NCBI GenBank assembly: GCA_012961365.1
Contig: DTZN01000094.1
Location: 1-15,403, forward strand
Source: Hydrogenothermaceae bacterium
GTDB lineage: Bacteria; Aquificota; Aquificia; Aquificales; Hydrogenothermaceae
DNA length: 15,403 nt
Direction: 5' to 3'
Below, piece after piece: positions 1 through 6,949 of this stretch (positions within the stretch are counted from its first letter, which is position 1; the number at the start of each line of letters is the position of its first letter). The notes beneath the pieces are model-generated. The model made no database searches, was not told the DNA's origin, and was given only the letters and a program-made list of their open reading frames with translations. Position numbers and translations under genes: made by a program.

Positions 1-1
1 A

Positions 2-535
2 GGCAAGCGGGGGGGGCGCCATCGTCAATTCGGCGGCGACGGGCCGGGCGCTGGCCGGTTCTACATGCTCTCAAGGCTGTTCTTCGCCGAAGCGGGGGAC
101 ATACGGCTCGACGGCTCGGCGGTCGGTCTGCTGCAGATAGGGCTGGGCGTCCGCCACGACGAGATGACCGAGCTGAGGATCCTGGGCAAGCCCGTGAAGG
201 GTGTCTACCCCCTGCTCTACCCCCGGGTTGTGGGCCGGTGGGAGCTGCGGAGGCTGCTGGAGAAGCGAGGCCTAGTCGAGGACCCAGGCAAGGCCGTTAT
301 ACGGAGCAGTGTAGACGTCTTGCACCTCTTGTACTACGCTGTCGTGGCTGGCAGGGCCGCGGAGGCACTGGAGACGCTACGCGCAAGAGCGCCCGGCCAT
401 ACGGAAGAGGCGCTGGCTATAGCCAGGACGCTCTGCAAGCTACTACCCGGCGATGACCCCGAGAAGACACTGGCGTGCAGGGTCGTACAGGTGCAAGAGG
501 GCAGTACGCTAGACAGATGGCTAGCCAGGAGGTAG
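2..535 (+). CDS. C-terminal part of a probable archaeal DUF1156-type DNA methylase (partial at left edge)
   Basis: The reading frame is open to the window edge, so this is the 3' end of a longer gene; the first internal ATG is at 65. About 20 residues in is a GRFYML stretch followed by an acidic/Gly-Asp segment, and later an SSVDVLH helix and a KLLPGDDPEKTLACR stretch. This order (RFY..L, then S-x-x-DVLH, then LLPxxDPE) resembles the C-terminal region of DUF1156 adenine-specific methylase-like proteins as I remember them. The catalytic methylase motifs would lie upstream and are not visible. GC is about two thirds and ATA (Ile) and AGG (Arg) codons are common, as in hyperthermophilic Crenarchaeota and unlike everything after position 1003. 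A run of eight G at 9-16 is a possible sequencing error that could shift the first few codons. Coding status is fairly sure, the family is tentative. Confidence 0.55.
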   Translation, partial: GKRGGRHRQFGGDGPGAGRFYMLSRLFFAEAGDIRLDGSAVGLLQIGLGVRHDEMTELRILGKPVKGVYPLLYPRVVGRWELRRLLEKRGLVEDPGKAVIRSSVDVLHLLYYAVVAGRAAEALETLRARAPGHTEEALAIARTLCKLLPGDDPEKTLACRVVQVQEGSTLDRWLARR

Positions 536-985
536 GGAGGTTTAATGATTTTGTACTATCTGCTACCTGCTGCAGTTCTGTCTTACATGCTCGCATTACG
601 TAATGTCACAATTCTCGATATTCATTACTATGAATGTGTGATGCATTAGTGGCATACTGCTGCACCTTTTACATTGAATTCTGCTAGGTTTACTTCTGTA
701 CAATCACAGTGTCAGCAGTATTACTCGATGGACTGCAATTGACTGTAAGTGGCTGCTGAACTCATTCGTGGTTATTGTACGAAGTAGAGGCTTCTAGACA
801 ACACTGCGTGGCTCTGACTACCTGTCGGACTATATGTTACATCCTAACTACGAGTGACTACACCTTATTTCTAGTTCTATTCCTCGAGAATTTAATACTC
901 ATCTTGGTCACACGTAGTTGCTGCGTATGAATATACCCCGTACCGTAGCTCTTTCTATGGCAACGCACATGAATTCATGTTGACA
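536..985. other. Stop-rich intergenic stretch of intermediate GC, no gene seen
   Basis: About 450 bases with roughly 40-45% GC, between the GC-rich archaeal-like gene and the AT-rich bacterial genes. All six frames are interrupted frequently, and I see no tRNA, rRNA, CRISPR repeat or clear promoter. It probably belongs with the left fragment (archaeal intergenic DNA is usually less GC-rich than its genes), but it could also be low-quality sequence. Its right end contains a 14-bp perfect palindrome at 967-980. Confidence 0.5.
967..980. repeat. 14-bp perfect palindrome next to the fragment boundary
   Basis: ACATGAATTCATGT reads identically on both strands. It contains an EcoRI-type GAATTC, and the octamer GAATTCAT occurs again at 1031-1038 inside cimA. 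It lies just before the point where recognisable cimA coding sequence begins (993-1003). It may be coincidental, or it may have helped a misjoining of two fragments. Confidence 0.4.
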
Positions 986-1002
986 ACTTATGGATAAAAT
1001 TA

Positions 1003-2502
1003 AGAATTACAGAAAAGCTTGATGACTTTGGAATTCATTACGTAGAAGGAGGTTGGCCAGGGTCTAATCCAAAAGATGATAAATATTTTAAAGAAGTAAA
1101 AAGTTTAAAGCTTAAAAACTCTAAAATAGCTGCTTTTGGCTCTACAAGAAGAGTTTATACAAAAATAGAAGAGGACCCATTAATACAAAATTTAATAAAA
1201 GCAGAAACTCCTGTTATTACTATTTTCGGAAAATCTTGGGATTTACATGTTGAGATTGCATTAAAAACATCTTTAGAAAAAAATTTAGAAATTGTTTTTG
1301 ATACAGTTGAGTATTTAAAAAAATACACAGATGAAGTAATTTTTATTGGAGAACATTTTTTTGATGGGTATAAATCAAATTCTGAGTATGCATATGAGGT
1401 TATAAAAGTAGCAGAAGAAGCTGGAGCAGACTTTTTAATCCTTGCAGATACAAACGGTGGAACTTTACCAAATGAAATAGAAAAAATAATAAAAGAAATA
1501 AAACAAAAAGGGATTAAACAAAAGCTTGGAATACATGCCCACAATGATAGTGATACTGCAGTATGGAACTCAATAGTAGCAGTTTTAAATGGTGCTGTTC
1601 AGGTTCATGGAACCATAAATGGTTTTGGTGAAAGGTGTGGAAATGCAAATCTTTGCTCTATAATTCCTAATTTAAGTCTAAAACTTGGGTATGAAACAGT
1701 TCCACAAGGAAATATAAAAAAATTAAAAGAGCTTTCTAATTTTGTAGCAGATATAGTTAACCTACCGGTTCCTAAAAATATGCCTTATGTTGGAGATAGT
1801 GCATTTGCCCATAAAGGTGGAGTTCATGCATCAGCAGTTCTTAAAAACTCTAAACTTTACGAACATATAGACCCTGAATTTGTTGGAAATAGAAGAAAAG
1901 TTTTAGTTTCAGACCTTGCAGGAAAATCTAATATAATTTACAAAGCTAAAGAGTTTGGATTTGAAATAGACGAAAAAGACCCTAAAATTGCAGAACTTAT
2001 AAGGCATATAAAAGAGCTAGAAAATTATGGTTATCACTTTGAGGCTGCTGAAGCATCTTTAGAACTTTTAATAAGAAAATATTTAGGGAAATTACCAAAA
2101 TACTTTGATTTAGATGCTTACAGAGTTTTAATAGCCAGAAGATATACAGATAAAACTCCTATATCAGAGGCAACAGTTAGAATAAAAATGAAAGACCAGT
2201 ATGAACACACTGCTTCCCTTGGTTATGGTCCTGTAAATGCATTAGACAAAGCTCTAAAAAAAGCATTGGTTTGTAAGTATCCATCTTTAGCAGATGTTGA
2301 ACTTATAGACTATAAAGTTAGAATTATCAATGAAAGTGGTGGAACATCTGCCAAAATAAGAGTTTTAGTTGAAAGCACAGACCACAAATCTAAGTGGGGA
2401 ACTGTTGGAGTTTCTGATAATGTAATAGAAGCTTCATGGCAAGCAATAGTGGATAGTTTTATATATAAGCTAGTTAAAGATGATATAAAACCCCAAGTTT
2501 AA
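1003..2502 (+). CDS. cimA: Citramalate synthase, 5'-truncated at a fragment boundary
   Basis: Citramalate synthase condenses acetyl-CoA with pyruvate, the first step of the threonine-independent route to isoleucine. About 499 codons are readable. They show the HMGL-like TIM barrel with EGGWPGSNPKDD near its start, the metal-binding HAHNDSDTAVWNS, INGFGERCGNANL, and AHKGGVHASAV before the C-terminal LeuA-type regulatory domain (last ~130 residues). A full protein is about 520-530 residues; the missing piece includes the DTTLRDGxQ motif with catalytic Arg and metal-ligand Asp. In this frame the first homologous residues are RITEKLDDFG. The expected preceding residues Asp-Lys-Ile are encoded at 993-1001 in another frame, so one extra A at 1002/1003 appears to break the gene. 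The frame runs open back to a stop at 970 without an ATG, GTG or TTG. The family is sure; whether the gene is broken in the living genome is doubtful, since the join looks artefactual. Confidence 0.9.
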   Translation, partial: RITEKLDDFGIHYVEGGWPGSNPKDDKYFKEVKSLKLKNSKIAAFGSTRRVYTKIEEDPLIQNLIKAETPVITIFGKSWDLHVEIALKTSLEKNLEIVFDTVEYLKKYTDEVIFIGEHFFDGYKSNSEYAYEVIKVAEEAGADFLILADTNGGTLPNEIEKIIKEIKQKGIKQKLGIHAHNDSDTAVWNSIVAVLNGAVQVHGTINGFGERCGNANLCSIIPNLSLKLGYETVPQGNIKKLKELSNFVADIVNLPVPKNMPYVGDSAFAHKGGVHASAVLKNSKLYEHIDPEFVGNRRKVLVSDLAGKSNIIYKAKEFGFEIDEKDPKIAELIRHIKELENYGYHFEAAEASLELLIRKYLGKLPKYFDLDAYRVLIARRYTDKTPISEATVRIKMKDQYEHTASLGYGPVNALDKALKKALVCKYPSLADVELIDYKVRIINESGGTSAKIRVLVESTDHKSKWGTVGVSDNVIEASWQAIVDSFIYKLVKDDIKPQV

Positions 2503-2526
2503 AAAAATCATAGAGGTAAATAAACG

Positions 2527-3102
2527 GTGAAAAATTCGCATGCTTATATAGCAGTTTTACACTACCCGGCTTTAAACAAAAATGGTAAATGGATAGTAAC
2601 TTCTTTTACAACCTTAGACTTTCATGATATAGCAAGACCAGCAAGGACTTATGAACTTGGTGGGTATTACATAGTTCAACCTTTAGAAGCACAACAATTC
2701 ATTATTCAGGAACAAATTAAATACTGGCGAGAAGGTTTTGGAAGTAAATTCAATCCAAAAAGGTCAGATGCAGGAAGTCTAGTTAGACTTGCTACTTCTT
2801 TAACAGAAGTGATAGAAAAAATAGAAGAAAAACACAACAAAAAGCCTAAGTTAATAGCAACATCAGCAAAAAAATATCCTCAAACAATTTCTTACAAAGA
2901 AATGAGGAATATATTAGAAAAAAAAGAAGATGTATTTTTAATTCTTATGGGAACAGGTTGGGGAATGCCTGAAGAACTAGTAAAAAGTTGTGATTATATA
3001 TTAGAACCAATAATGGGACCTGGAGAATGGAACCATCTATCAGTTAGAAACGCATCAGCTATTATTTTAGATAGGCTATTTTCTCCAAATAGGGATTTAT
3101 AG
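2527..3102 (+). CDS. SPOUT-type (trefoil-knot) SAM-dependent RNA methyltransferase, TM1570-like
   Basis: A 191-residue single-domain protein matching the Methyltrn_RNA_4 family (Thermotoga TM1570-like), often encoded near trmD in other bacteria. Diagnostic stretches are YIAVLHYPALNKNG at the N-terminus (residues 7-20), MGTGWGMPEE (141-150) and GPGEWNHLSVRNASAI (164-179). The last two correspond to the SAM-binding loops of the deep knot. The RNA target is unknown; a tRNA or rRNA role is inferred from the fold. The start is GTG at 2527 with a GAGG ribosome site at 2513-2516. It lies 24 bases after cimA, and its stop codon abuts the mraY start, so the three are probably co-transcribed. Family assignment is firm, substrate is not known. 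Confidence 0.85.
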   Translation: MKNSHAYIAVLHYPALNKNGKWIVTSFTTLDFHDIARPARTYELGGYYIVQPLEAQQFIIQEQIKYWREGFGSKFNPKRSDAGSLVRLATSLTEVIEKIEEKHNKKPKLIATSAKKYPQTISYKEMRNILEKKEDVFLILMGTGWGMPEELVKSCDYILEPIMGPGEWNHLSVRNASAIILDRLFSPNRDL

Positions 3103-4167
3103 ATGATATATTACATTTTATATGAAATCCTAGATATAAATGTATTCAAATATATAACTTTTAGAGGATTTTTAGCATTATTAACATCATTTGCAATTGT
3201 ATATTTAATATCACCAAAGATAATAAATTTTCTTGCTAAACTTCAAAACAAAAAAGGTGGATACAGAAGAAAATACACCCCAGACACCCATGAAGCCAAA
3301 AAGAATACCCCAACAATGGGTGGGGTTATCATTCTAATTTCTGTTCTGATTACATCTTTAATTTGGTGTAATATTAACAATATATATGTGATTACTGTTT
3401 TGTTCACATTTTTAACATTTGGTTTTATAGGAGTAATTGATGATTATCTAAAAATAAAATATAAATCAGGTCTTTCTTCAAGAAGTAAGTTTTTTATGCA
3501 GGTATCAACTGCAATAGTAAGCTCTTCTATATTGATAATAAATAACTTTGATACAGCAATTTACTTTCCAATTTTTAAAGATTTATCCTTTGATTTAGGA
3601 GTAATTTTTATACTATGGGCAGTCTTTATAATAGTTGGAACCTCAAATGCAGTAAATTTAACAGATGGACTTGATGGTCTTGCTATAGGAATATCCTCCA
3701 TAGTGATTGCTACATTTGTTGTTTTATCTTATATTTCTGGTCATTATGAACTTGCAAATTATTTACACCTACCATATATAAAAGACAGTGGAGAACTTTC
3801 TGTATTTTTAATGGCACTACTTGGAGCAGGACTTGGATTTTTATGGTTTAATTCTTACCCAGCACAAATTTTTATGGGAGATGCAGGTTCCCTTTCAATA
3901 GGAGCATCTATTGCAACAGTTGCACTAATAACGAAACAAGAGTTTACATTAGCAATAGTTGGAGCAATATTTGTATGGGAAACTATTTCTGTTATTTTAC
4001 AAGTTGCTTACTTTAAAGCAACAGGAGGGAAAAGGCTATTTTTAAGAGCTCCTATTCATCACCATTACGAACTTAAAGGTATTCCAGAAACAAAAATAGT
4101 TATTAGAAAATGGATAATAACAATTCTTTTGGCAATAATTGCCCTTGCATTAATAAAAATTAGATAG
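3103..4167 (+). CDS. mraY: Phospho-N-acetylmuramoyl-pentapeptide transferase
   Basis: MraY transfers phospho-MurNAc-pentapeptide from its UDP carrier to undecaprenyl phosphate, giving lipid I at the inner face of the cytoplasmic membrane in peptidoglycan synthesis. The protein has 354 residues, the family's usual length, and about ten hydrophobic segments. Signature sites are DTHEAKKNTPTMGG (61-74), the Asp pair in VIDDYLKI (D113, D114), NLTDGLDGLA (185-194), FMGDAGS with D260, and APIHHHYE (316-323). These match the catalytic Asp/His sites known for Aquifex MraY. The ATG directly follows the stop of the methyltransferase gene, with AGGG upstream, suggesting coupled translation. No other mur or fts genes flank it here, so it is not in a full dcw cluster. 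Confidence 0.97.
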   Translation: MIYYILYEILDINVFKYITFRGFLALLTSFAIVYLISPKIINFLAKLQNKKGGYRRKYTPDTHEAKKNTPTMGGVIILISVLITSLIWCNINNIYVITVLFTFLTFGFIGVIDDYLKIKYKSGLSSRSKFFMQVSTAIVSSSILIINNFDTAIYFPIFKDLSFDLGVIFILWAVFIIVGTSNAVNLTDGLDGLAIGISSIVIATFVVLSYISGHYELANYLHLPYIKDSGELSVFLMALLGAGLGFLWFNSYPAQIFMGDAGSLSIGASIATVALITKQEFTLAIVGAIFVWETISVILQVAYFKATGGKRLFLRAPIHHHYELKGIPETKIVIRKWIITILLAIIALALIKIR

Positions 4168-4205
4168 TAATATTCTAATATTCGAAATTCTTGTAGAGAG
4201 AAAAA

Positions 4206-4397
4206 ATGGATAAAAATTTGGAAGGTTTTGAAAATTTAGAAAAATGTGACCCATATTCAGCTTTTGGTGTTTTTTGCAATGCAAATTCATTTATTGAAGG
4301 AATAATAATTATACTTGGGGTTGCTATATTAGTAGCTTTATCACTGTGGTTTGTTAAGAAAAACCAAGAAATGAATCAGAAGAAAAAAGAAAATTAA
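4206..4397 (+). CDS. Small single-pass membrane protein, unknown function
   Basis: A 63-residue protein not recognised as any family. The N-terminal ~30 residues are acidic and contain two cysteines (KCDPYSAFGVFCNAN). One clear transmembrane helix follows at about 31-50 (GIIIILGVAILVALSLWFV), then a Lys-rich tail. Positive charges on the C-terminal side suggest that the tail is cytoplasmic and the Cys-containing part periplasmic. It starts 38 bases after mraY with a GAGAG ribosome site and may be the last gene of that transcript. Its stop overlaps the stop of the convergent cytochrome gene by 4 bases. A small respiratory-complex subunit is conceivable given the cytochromes next door, but nothing in the sequence proves it. 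Confidence 0.6.
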   Translation: MDKNLEGFENLEKCDPYSAFGVFCNANSFIEGIIIILGVAILVALSLWFVKKNQEMNQKKKEN

Positions 4398-4774
4398 TGG
4401 CTTTGCATTTCTAAATCTATATATTCATCATATATTTTATTTTCTTCTACTTTATTATATTTGGCTCCTTCCTCCAATATATATTTTGCAACTTCTTTAG
4501 CTTGTGAAATTGGTATTTTAAATGGAGGCATAAAACTAGGAGGATTTATTATTATTTTAGCTACCTTTTCTACTGCTTTTTTTGATGTTCCATATTTTTT
4601 TGCAATTTCTGCAAAAGAAGGTCCTGTTCTTTTTTGCGAAAAATCGTGACACGCAAGACAATTGAGTTTTTCTACAAGAATAGCCCCTTCTTTGCTAGAA
4701 GAAAAAGAAAAATAAAATGGGAAAAATAATATAAAGATTAGAATTTTTGCTTTTCTCATTTTGTATATATTCAA
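4394..4774 (-). CDS. Secreted small monohaem cytochrome c
   Basis: A 126-residue protein with a hydrophobic signal segment (about 9-25), then one haem site CLACH (C39, C42, H43) and a probable axial Met82 in PSFMPPF. This gives a soluble periplasmic class I cytochrome c, an electron carrier. The acidic 25-residue tail after the fold is unusual. The start shown is a TTG; its ribosome site AAGGAGG ends only four bases upstream, while the first ATG (4759, peptide MRKAK) is too far from that site for a strong match. I keep TTG but the ATG is possible. The ribosome site lies inside a hairpin stem (4774-4807). It follows the other cytochrome gene on the same strand and is probably the second gene of a two-cytochrome transcript. 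Confidence 0.8.
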   Translation of the reverse strand: MNIYKMRKAKILIFILFFPFYFSFSSSKEGAILVEKLNCLACHDFSQKRTGPSFAEIAKKYGTSKKAVEKVAKIIINPPSFMPPFKIPISQAKEVAKYILEEGAKYNKVEENKIYDEYIDLEMQSH

Positions 4775-4807
4775 AGCCCCTCCTTAAATATGAAAAAGGA
4801 AGGGCTT
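4774..4807 (-). promoter_or_regulatory. Hairpin between the two cytochrome genes that includes the downstream ribosome binding site
   Basis: Bases 4774-4785 and 4796-4807 form a 12-bp stem with one mismatch and a 10-base loop. On the minus strand the descending arm contains AAGGAGG, the ribosome site for the second cytochrome. There is no T-run after the stem on that strand, so a standard terminator is unlikely. A structure that lowers translation of the second gene, or stabilises the first message, fits better. Confidence 0.5.
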
Positions 4808-4815
4808 ATTTATCA

Positions 4816-5139
4816 TTACTTGTGGCTTAATATGTAATCTGCTAAAGCTTCAAGTTTTTCTTTAGGAAGAGATTTTGTTCTATTTAATTGAGGCATCATC
4901 ATAGGTGCTTTTGCAGGGTCTACCATAGGTTTTGTTGCCCCTTTTAGAAAAGCTACTAATTCATCTTTTTTCCCAGCATAAGCTTGAGCTATCTTCTTTA
5001 AAGAAGGCCCTACAGTATCAACTGTTGGTTGATGACAGCCAGCACAGCCATTTTGTTGAAATACTGCTTGTCCATTTTCTGCCAATGCTGAGCCTGCAAT
5101 CACTGCTGCTCCAGCTAATACAGCTACTAATTTTCTCAT
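4816..5139 (-). CDS. Periplasmic monohaem cytochrome c (class I, c-551/c-555-like)
   Basis: A 107-residue precursor with a textbook signal peptide, predicted cut after SALA (residue 20), leaving about 87 residues, typical for cytochrome c-551/c-552/c-555. The haem site is CAGCH (C32, C35, H36). The axial methionine lies in PMMMPQL (M80-M82), and YILSHK closes the fold. It probably carries electrons between a quinol-oxidising complex or sulfur oxidation and a terminal oxidase; the partner cannot be told from here. ATG start with a perfect GGAGGT eight bases upstream. A second cytochrome gene follows on the same strand after a hairpin. Confidence 0.92.
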   Translation of the reverse strand: MRKLVAVLAGAAVIAGSALAENGQAVFQQNGCAGCHQPTVDTVGPSLKKIAQAYAGKKDELVAFLKGATKPMVDPAKAPMMMPQLNRTKSLPKEKLEALADYILSHK

Positions 5140-5177
5140 TTTGGATTACCTCCAATGTTTAATTTTAAATATATGTT

Positions 5178-5214
5178 AATATTTTATTATAGCAATAAAA
5201 TATTTAAACTTTAA
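5178..5214 (-). promoter_or_regulatory. AT-only inverted repeat overlapping a candidate promoter for the cytochrome genes
   Basis: Bases 5178-5188 and 5194-5204 form a perfect 11-bp inverted repeat with a 5-base centre. On the minus strand, TATAAT (5186-5191) lies 17 bases from TTAAAG (5209-5214), a full -10 with a weak -35. The repeat could be an operator, or a weak terminator for the gene upstream (stop at 5211). A mostly A/T palindrome can also be chance in such AT-rich DNA. Confidence 0.4.
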
Positions 5215-5981
5215 ACATTTTTAAGCTGTTCTTTAGAAAGTTTTTCTTTTATTTCATTTATCCATGTATTTCTTCTAATAATTTCGTCATAAGTTTCTTT
5301 ATAAAGTAGTTCATAGTTATGATAAACTGTTTTTGCATCAAAGTAGTTATCAAATAGCCTTATTGATGGAAAAATAAAAAGAATTTCATTTAAAGATATT
5401 ACATTTATATCATTTTTAATAAATTTTTCCATTAGATTATTATCTATTTCTGTATTTGTAATTATCCATAGACTTTTACATTTATACTTTTTTTTACCTT
5501 CTAATAATATATTTATATACTTATCATCTAACTTTTTTATTTTTGTGTAATCGATAAAATCAATACAAATATTTGCTTTTTCTAGCTGAAGTATAAAGTC
5601 TATGTTTTTATCTTTATAAATAGGAGGTTCTGTAATTTTATATCCCATTATCTCAAACAAACCTGAGAAATACGTTTCAAATTCGGTTCCTTTTAACCTT
5701 TTTACTTTTTCTATATCTGACTTTTTCCATTTATATTCTTTTATTTGCCGTTTTAGCTTTTCTATTTTCTCTTTTGCATTTTGCAATTTTTCTTTAAAAT
5801 CATCTGCTCTTTTCTGAAATTCTTCTTTTTCTTTATCATATTTCTCTAAATATGATAAAAGCATAGGTATATAGTTAATTTTTTCTTTTTTCCTTTCTTC
5901 TTTATATCTTAATAATGCATATATTAAAATAACACTAAGGATAGCCCCACCTATAAGGTAATCAACTATATCTAAGTTCAA
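5211..5981 (-). CDS. Membrane-anchored Mrr/restriction-endonuclease-fold protein, probably without nuclease activity
   Basis: A 256-residue protein: one N-terminal transmembrane helix (about 7-24), a Lys/Glu-rich coiled coil (about 42-95), then a PD-(D/E)xK-like domain. Its landmarks are KGTEFETYFSGLFEIMGYKI (97-116), the conserved Asp in NIDFIL (D128), and the next strand NICIDFIDY (137-145). In active Mrr proteins that strand reads as Q-x-K; here the positions appear as D141-x-I143, so the catalytic lysine seems absent. It may bind nucleic acid or act as a scaffold. The start is TTG with GAGGT six bases upstream; no nearby ATG fits the domain start. It lies three bases after the macro-domain gene, so the two are probably translated together. 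Fold assignment is moderate, loss of activity is inferred by eye alignment. Confidence 0.65.
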   Translation of the reverse strand: MNLDIVDYLIGGAILSVILIYALLRYKEERKKEKINYIPMLLSYLEKYDKEKEEFQKRADDFKEKLQNAKEKIEKLKRQIKEYKWKKSDIEKVKRLKGTEFETYFSGLFEIMGYKITEPPIYKDKNIDFILQLEKANICIDFIDYTKIKKLDDKYINILLEGKKKYKCKSLWIITNTEIDNNLMEKFIKNDINVISLNEILFIFPSIRLFDNYFDAKTVYHNYELLYKETYDEIIRRNTWINEIKEKLSKEQLKNV

Positions 5982-5984
5982 TAA

Positions 5985-6536
5985 TTACCTCTTAAAAGAT
6001 TTAATAAATATATTAAAATCTTCCTTTGAAAACAAAACAAATCTTATTTCATCTAAAGAACTTTCAGATTTTATAAAATCTATTACTGCTTTTTTTGCTG
6101 TGGTTGCTACTTTTTCTTTTGGACACCTATAAGCTCCAGCACTTATAAAAGGAATTGCTATGGATTTTAAATTTTTTCCTTTTGCAAGTTCTAAACTATT
6201 ATAAAATGCATTGTATAATTGTTTTTCTAAATTTTTATTCCAATTGCCATTACATATTGGACCTACTGTATGAATTACATATTTAGAAGGTAAATTTCCT
6301 GCTGTTGTGATTATAGCCTTTCCTGTAGGTAATCCCTCTGGATATATAGTTTCTCGTAATTTTTTACACTCTTCTAAAATGTGTTTACCACCTTTAGAGT
6401 GTATAGCTCCGTCAACTCCTCCACCACCCATTAAACTAGAGTTTGCAGCATTGACAATAGCATCTACATTTTCTTCTGTTATATCCCCTATTTTTATAAT
6501 GACTTTTGTATTATTTATAACTATTTGGTCTTCCAT
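5985..6536 (-). CDS. Macro-domain protein, probable ADP-ribose / O-acetyl-ADP-ribose hydrolase
   Basis: A 183-residue stand-alone macro domain of the YmdB/MacroD type, which binds ADP-ribose and often removes acetyl or ADP-ribosyl groups. All landmarks are present: GDIT (17-20), DAIVNAANSSLMGGGGVDGA (25-44) with the binding Asn and Gly-rich loop, PTGKAIITTAGNLP (70-83), VIHTVGP (87-93), and IPFISAGAYRCP (128-139), whose Ser-Ala-Gly-x-Tyr loop holds the phosphates. It should be cytoplasmic. It starts with ATG two bases after the Spy-like gene and lacks a strong ribosome site, so it probably depends on coupling. Substrate is inferred from the family only. Confidence 0.93.
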   Translation of the reverse strand: MEDQIVINNTKVIIKIGDITEENVDAIVNAANSSLMGGGGVDGAIHSKGGKHILEECKKLRETIYPEGLPTGKAIITTAGNLPSKYVIHTVGPICNGNWNKNLEKQLYNAFYNSLELAKGKNLKSIAIPFISAGAYRCPKEKVATTAKKAVIDFIKSESSLDEIRFVLFSKEDFNIFIKSFKR

Positions 6537-6538
6537 AT

Positions 6539-6949
6539 TTAAATAGGTTCTTCATTTAAAAGCTGTAATAATTTTTGATATTGTTCTTTTGTCAATGAAT
6601 TTTGAATTGCTCTAATTTCTTTTATCTTAAGAACAGAATTTTCTGCTTTTAATTGAGCTAATTTTACTAAAATTTCCTTAATTCTTTGAGAATTTCCTCC
6701 CTCTAATACTAGCTTTTCATATTCTTTTTGTAAATCATCTATTTGTTTTTTCCTTTCGTTTATTTTTGGTTGATATTCATCTTTTGCCGCCTGTATAGCT
6801 TCTTCTTGTTCAATAGTTATTTCTAAATATTCTTTATTGTTTTTTATTAATTCATCTAAAGGGTAATCTTTTGTAAGAAAATATTTACTACATTCTTGCG
6901 AGAATGAAAATGAAAAGATAAATAAGACAGAAAGAAAAAACTGCCTCAT
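6539..6949 (-). CDS. Spy/CpxP-like periplasmic LTxxQ protein
   Basis: From the ATG at 6949 the protein has 136 residues: a signal peptide (about 1-17, FFLSVLFIFSFSFS) and a long, charged, mostly helical body with predicted coiled coil (about 44-110). It ends with SLTKEQYQKLLQLL (118-131), the LTxxQ motif of the Spy/CpxP/ZraP group of periplasmic chaperones and metal-stress proteins. A longer frame opens at 7027, but its N-terminus is not a signal peptide and overlaps the upstream enzyme heavily. The 6949 start has GGGAG upstream and overlaps the preceding stop as ATGA. Function as a periplasmic stress chaperone or metal-binding protein is inferred from family and context. A single Cys at residue 20 follows the signal peptide. 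Confidence 0.72.
   Translation of the reverse strand: MRQFFLSVLFIFSFSFSQECSKYFLTKDYPLDELIKNNKEYLEITIEQEEAIQAAKDEYQPKINERKKQIDDLQKEYEKLVLEGGNSQRIKEILVKLAQLKAENSVLKIKEIRAIQNSLTKEQYQKLLQLLNEEPI

Noticed and set aside
238..456. Second plus-strand frame in the GC-rich segment
   Set aside because: It is embedded in the methylase-like frame; Arg/Gly/Ala-rich translation with no recognisable motif.
1155..1544. Minus-strand open frame within cimA
   Set aside because: It lies opposite conserved coding sequence and its translation is low-complexity Ser/Ile/Phe-rich, typical of an antisense shadow. The same applies to the frames opposite the protease, pump, cytochrome and macro-domain genes.
1780..2502. 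A shorter 240-residue gene starting at the internal ATG 1780
   Set aside because: The same frame is open and clearly homologous to citramalate synthase back to 1003, so this is an internal Met, not a start.
4774..4807. Intrinsic terminator between the cytochrome genes
   Set aside because: No T-run follows the stem on the coding (minus) strand, and the stem contains the next gene's ribosome site.
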